DNA of 51,501 nt from Streptococcus entericus DSM 14446 (GTDB taxonomy: Bacteria > Bacillota > Bacilli > Lactobacillales > Streptococcaceae): positions 184-51,684 of the forward strand of contig NZ_KB904160.1 of NCBI RefSeq assembly GCF_000380025.1, written 5' to 3'. The notes below the pieces were generated by a model, which saw only the letters and a program-made list of their open reading frames with translations, ran no database searches and was not told where the DNA came from. Below are positions 50,551-51,501 of the stretch, piece by piece (position 1 is the stretch's first letter; every line of letters begins with the position of its first letter). A program made the translations under genes and the position numbers.

Positions 50551-51261
50551 ATGTCTAAACTGTTTGTCAGCCCTAGTGCTGAAAAGAAAATATTGTCAGG
50601 TGTACAAGTCTTAGAGGGACAAGATTTGTTGACCGCAGATTTGCCAGAGGGGTTAGTGACTCTCTACAGTAATCGCGAGAAAAAGTTAGCAAGCGCTTAT
50701 CTGTCACCACAACAGCGGGGGATTGGCTGGGTATTGCCACAAGCACCTGTTCAGCTTGATAAAGCTTATTTTGCGTCCCTGTTTGAGGCAGCAAAGGTTA
50801 AACGACAAGTCCTTGAGTATTCTAACTTGACAACAGCCTATCGTTTGTTTAACCAAGATGGGGATTGCTTTGGTGGGCTAACGATTGATCGTTACGGTGA
50901 CTATGCTCTTTTTTCTTGGTACAATTCCTTTGTTTATAGCTTAAAAGATGTGATTGTGTCAGCTTTTCTTGAGGTCTTTCCAGACCTGATTGGGGGCTAC
51001 GAAAAATGTCGCTTCCAAGGGGCAAGCCACATTTCAGCACATGTCTACGGTCAGGAAGCACCAGAACAATTTACCATACTGGAAAATGGTGTCAGCTATA
51101 ACGTGTTTTTAAACGATGGTTTGATGACGGGGGTTTTTCTCGACCAGCATGAGGTTCGAGGAGCTCTGGTAGATGGCTTGGCAGCGGGCAAATCAGTGCT
51201 CAATATGTTTTCCTATACGGCTGCTTTTTTCTACCATTTGTCAAGTCTATCAAGGTTTTAG
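50551..51261 (+). pseudogene. RlmI-like SAM-dependent rRNA methyltransferase, truncated by insertion
   Basis: Class I rRNA (cytosine-C5) methyltransferase of the RlmI/YccW type, normally about 385 aa. The start at 50551 (MSKLFVSPSAEK) is used because the in-frame ATG at 50509 lies upstream of the promoter. A PUA-like N-terminal domain is followed by LTIDRYGDYA (around residue 111), the RFQGASH region, MTGVFLDQHEVRG and the SAM-binding start LNMFSYTAAF (residues 217-226). After this, at about 51228, the sequence stops resembling the family; ten unrelated residues and a stop at 51261 follow. The SAM-binding site and catalytic Cys are lost, so the product is very likely inactive. Confidence 0.82.
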
Positions 51262-51348
51262 AGAAAAAATAATTTTCATACAGTCATCAAAATAGGGAAG
51301 TGACCTTACTTTACACTAAAGATTTACATAAAAAGTGTATACAAAACC

Positions 51349-51388
51349 AACACCTTATTTTGTGATTTTTGAAATAAGGTGTTACAAT
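51349..51388 (+). promoter_or_regulatory. Promoter with operator-like dyad at the element edge
   Basis: TTGTGA (51360-51365), 17 bp, TACAAT (51383-51388). A perfect 12-bp inverted repeat AACACCTTATTT / AAATAAGGTGTT spans the promoter from the -35 to the first base of the -10, as expected for an operator or a shielding hairpin. Confidence 0.65.
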
Positions 51389-51460
51389 AATATGGCATAA
51401 ACAATTTTACTGATTTTGGGTTAAAGTGTAATCGTAAAGTTTGTTATGCATAATGAGGTA

Positions 51461-51501
51461 ATACATTGTCCGAATGAGACGATGTATGGAGGCAATCGTG
51501 T
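51461..51501 (+). promoter_or_regulatory. Leader hairpin, ribosome site and start codon of the element's first gene
   Basis: ATACATTGTC / GACGATGTAT (10-bp stem with one G-U pair, loop CGAATGA) ends exactly where GGAGG (51488-51492) begins; GTG at 51498 is correctly spaced and runs off the window. The gene product cannot be seen. Confidence 0.5.

Larger units (their letters stand above)
51229..51501 (+). mobile_element. Left end of an element inserted into the rlmI-like gene (continues past the window)
   Basis: Foreign sequence replacing the methyltransferase frame from about 51229. It is AT-rich and carries three copies of AAGTGTA or its complement (51311-51317 as TTACACT, 51333-51339, 51424-51430). 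It also has a promoter within an inverted repeat and a structured leader ending in GGAGG and a GTG at 51498. These look like the left end of an insertion sequence, integrative element or prophage. No terminal repeat of a known family was recognised. Confidence 0.55.

Noticed and set aside
1..51501. tRNA, rRNA and CRISPR arrays
   Set aside because: Looked for T-loop motifs, rRNA cores and regular repeats on both strands by eye; none found.

Overview
The window is chromosomal DNA of a low-GC Gram-positive coccus, almost certainly Streptococcus. It carries the seven-gene comG (cgl) operon and comFA-comFC, each behind a perfect SigX cin-box (TACGAATA). It also has CodY with a near-perfect CodY box, ClpE behind a CtsR-like site, typA with a DUF3165 gene, ftsW/tuf/tpiA, and an MsmK-type ATPase next to a sialic-acid cluster. 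The species cannot be fixed from the sequence alone.

Layout. (1) 1-9026: sialic-acid/amino-sugar catabolism. It comprises the C-terminal part of an MsmK-like ATPase, a lipoprotein binding protein, two permeases, a YhcH/TabA protein, a YesL membrane protein, N-acetylneuraminate lyase, a ROK kinase, an acetyl esterase and a convergent RpiR regulator. (2) 9135-13109: yqgQ-glcK-rhodanese, then typA-DUF3165. (3) 13416-18419, minus strand: nicotinamidase-like protein with codY, alaT, and a membrane glycerophosphodiesterase. (4) 18573-22946: a DUF2207 protein, uppP, an ECF transporter S component and cysK. (5) 23177-24218: a small accessory locus with a strong cre-marked promoter, a two-TM protein, a decayed secreted protein and an IS982-family remnant. 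(6) 24292-27561: yigZ, comFA-comFC and hpf. (7) 27614-33266: a possible structured RNA, ftsW, an ECF sigma/anti-sigma pair, tuf and tpiA. (8) 33311-41812: HAD phosphatase, DUF1827, two NUDIX enzymes, clpE, a lactonase, a PerM-type transporter and a TPR protein. (9) 41914-46072: DUF1033 and comGA-GG. (10) 46075-51501: transketolase, an LtaS-like synthase, and an RlmI-like methyltransferase gene cut off by foreign sequence that runs off the window.

How the genes work together. The sialic-acid block takes up sialic acid, removes O-acetyl groups (inferred), cleaves it to ManNAc and pyruvate, and phosphorylates ManNAc. The epimerase and the 5' end of the ATPase gene probably lie before the window. 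comF and comG belong to the competence regulon for DNA uptake. CodY, CtsR and CcpA sites connect parts of the window to nutrient and stress control.

Most unusual signals: (a) four genes (yqgQ, yigZ, comFA, rlmI-like) whose start codon falls at the predicted transcription start, suggesting leaderless mRNAs; (b) an ECF sigma gene with a full AAGGAGGTGA ribosome site in front of an in-frame ATC, and comGF with the same kind of site but no canonical start for its prepilin leader; (c) a promoter-driven, heavily structured 280-nt non-coding stretch upstream of ftsW; (d) the decayed locus at 23.2-24.2 kb; (e) the junction inside the rlmI-like gene, followed by a promoter with an operator-like dyad and a structured leader. 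All regulatory calls are by eye; no search or folding program was run.
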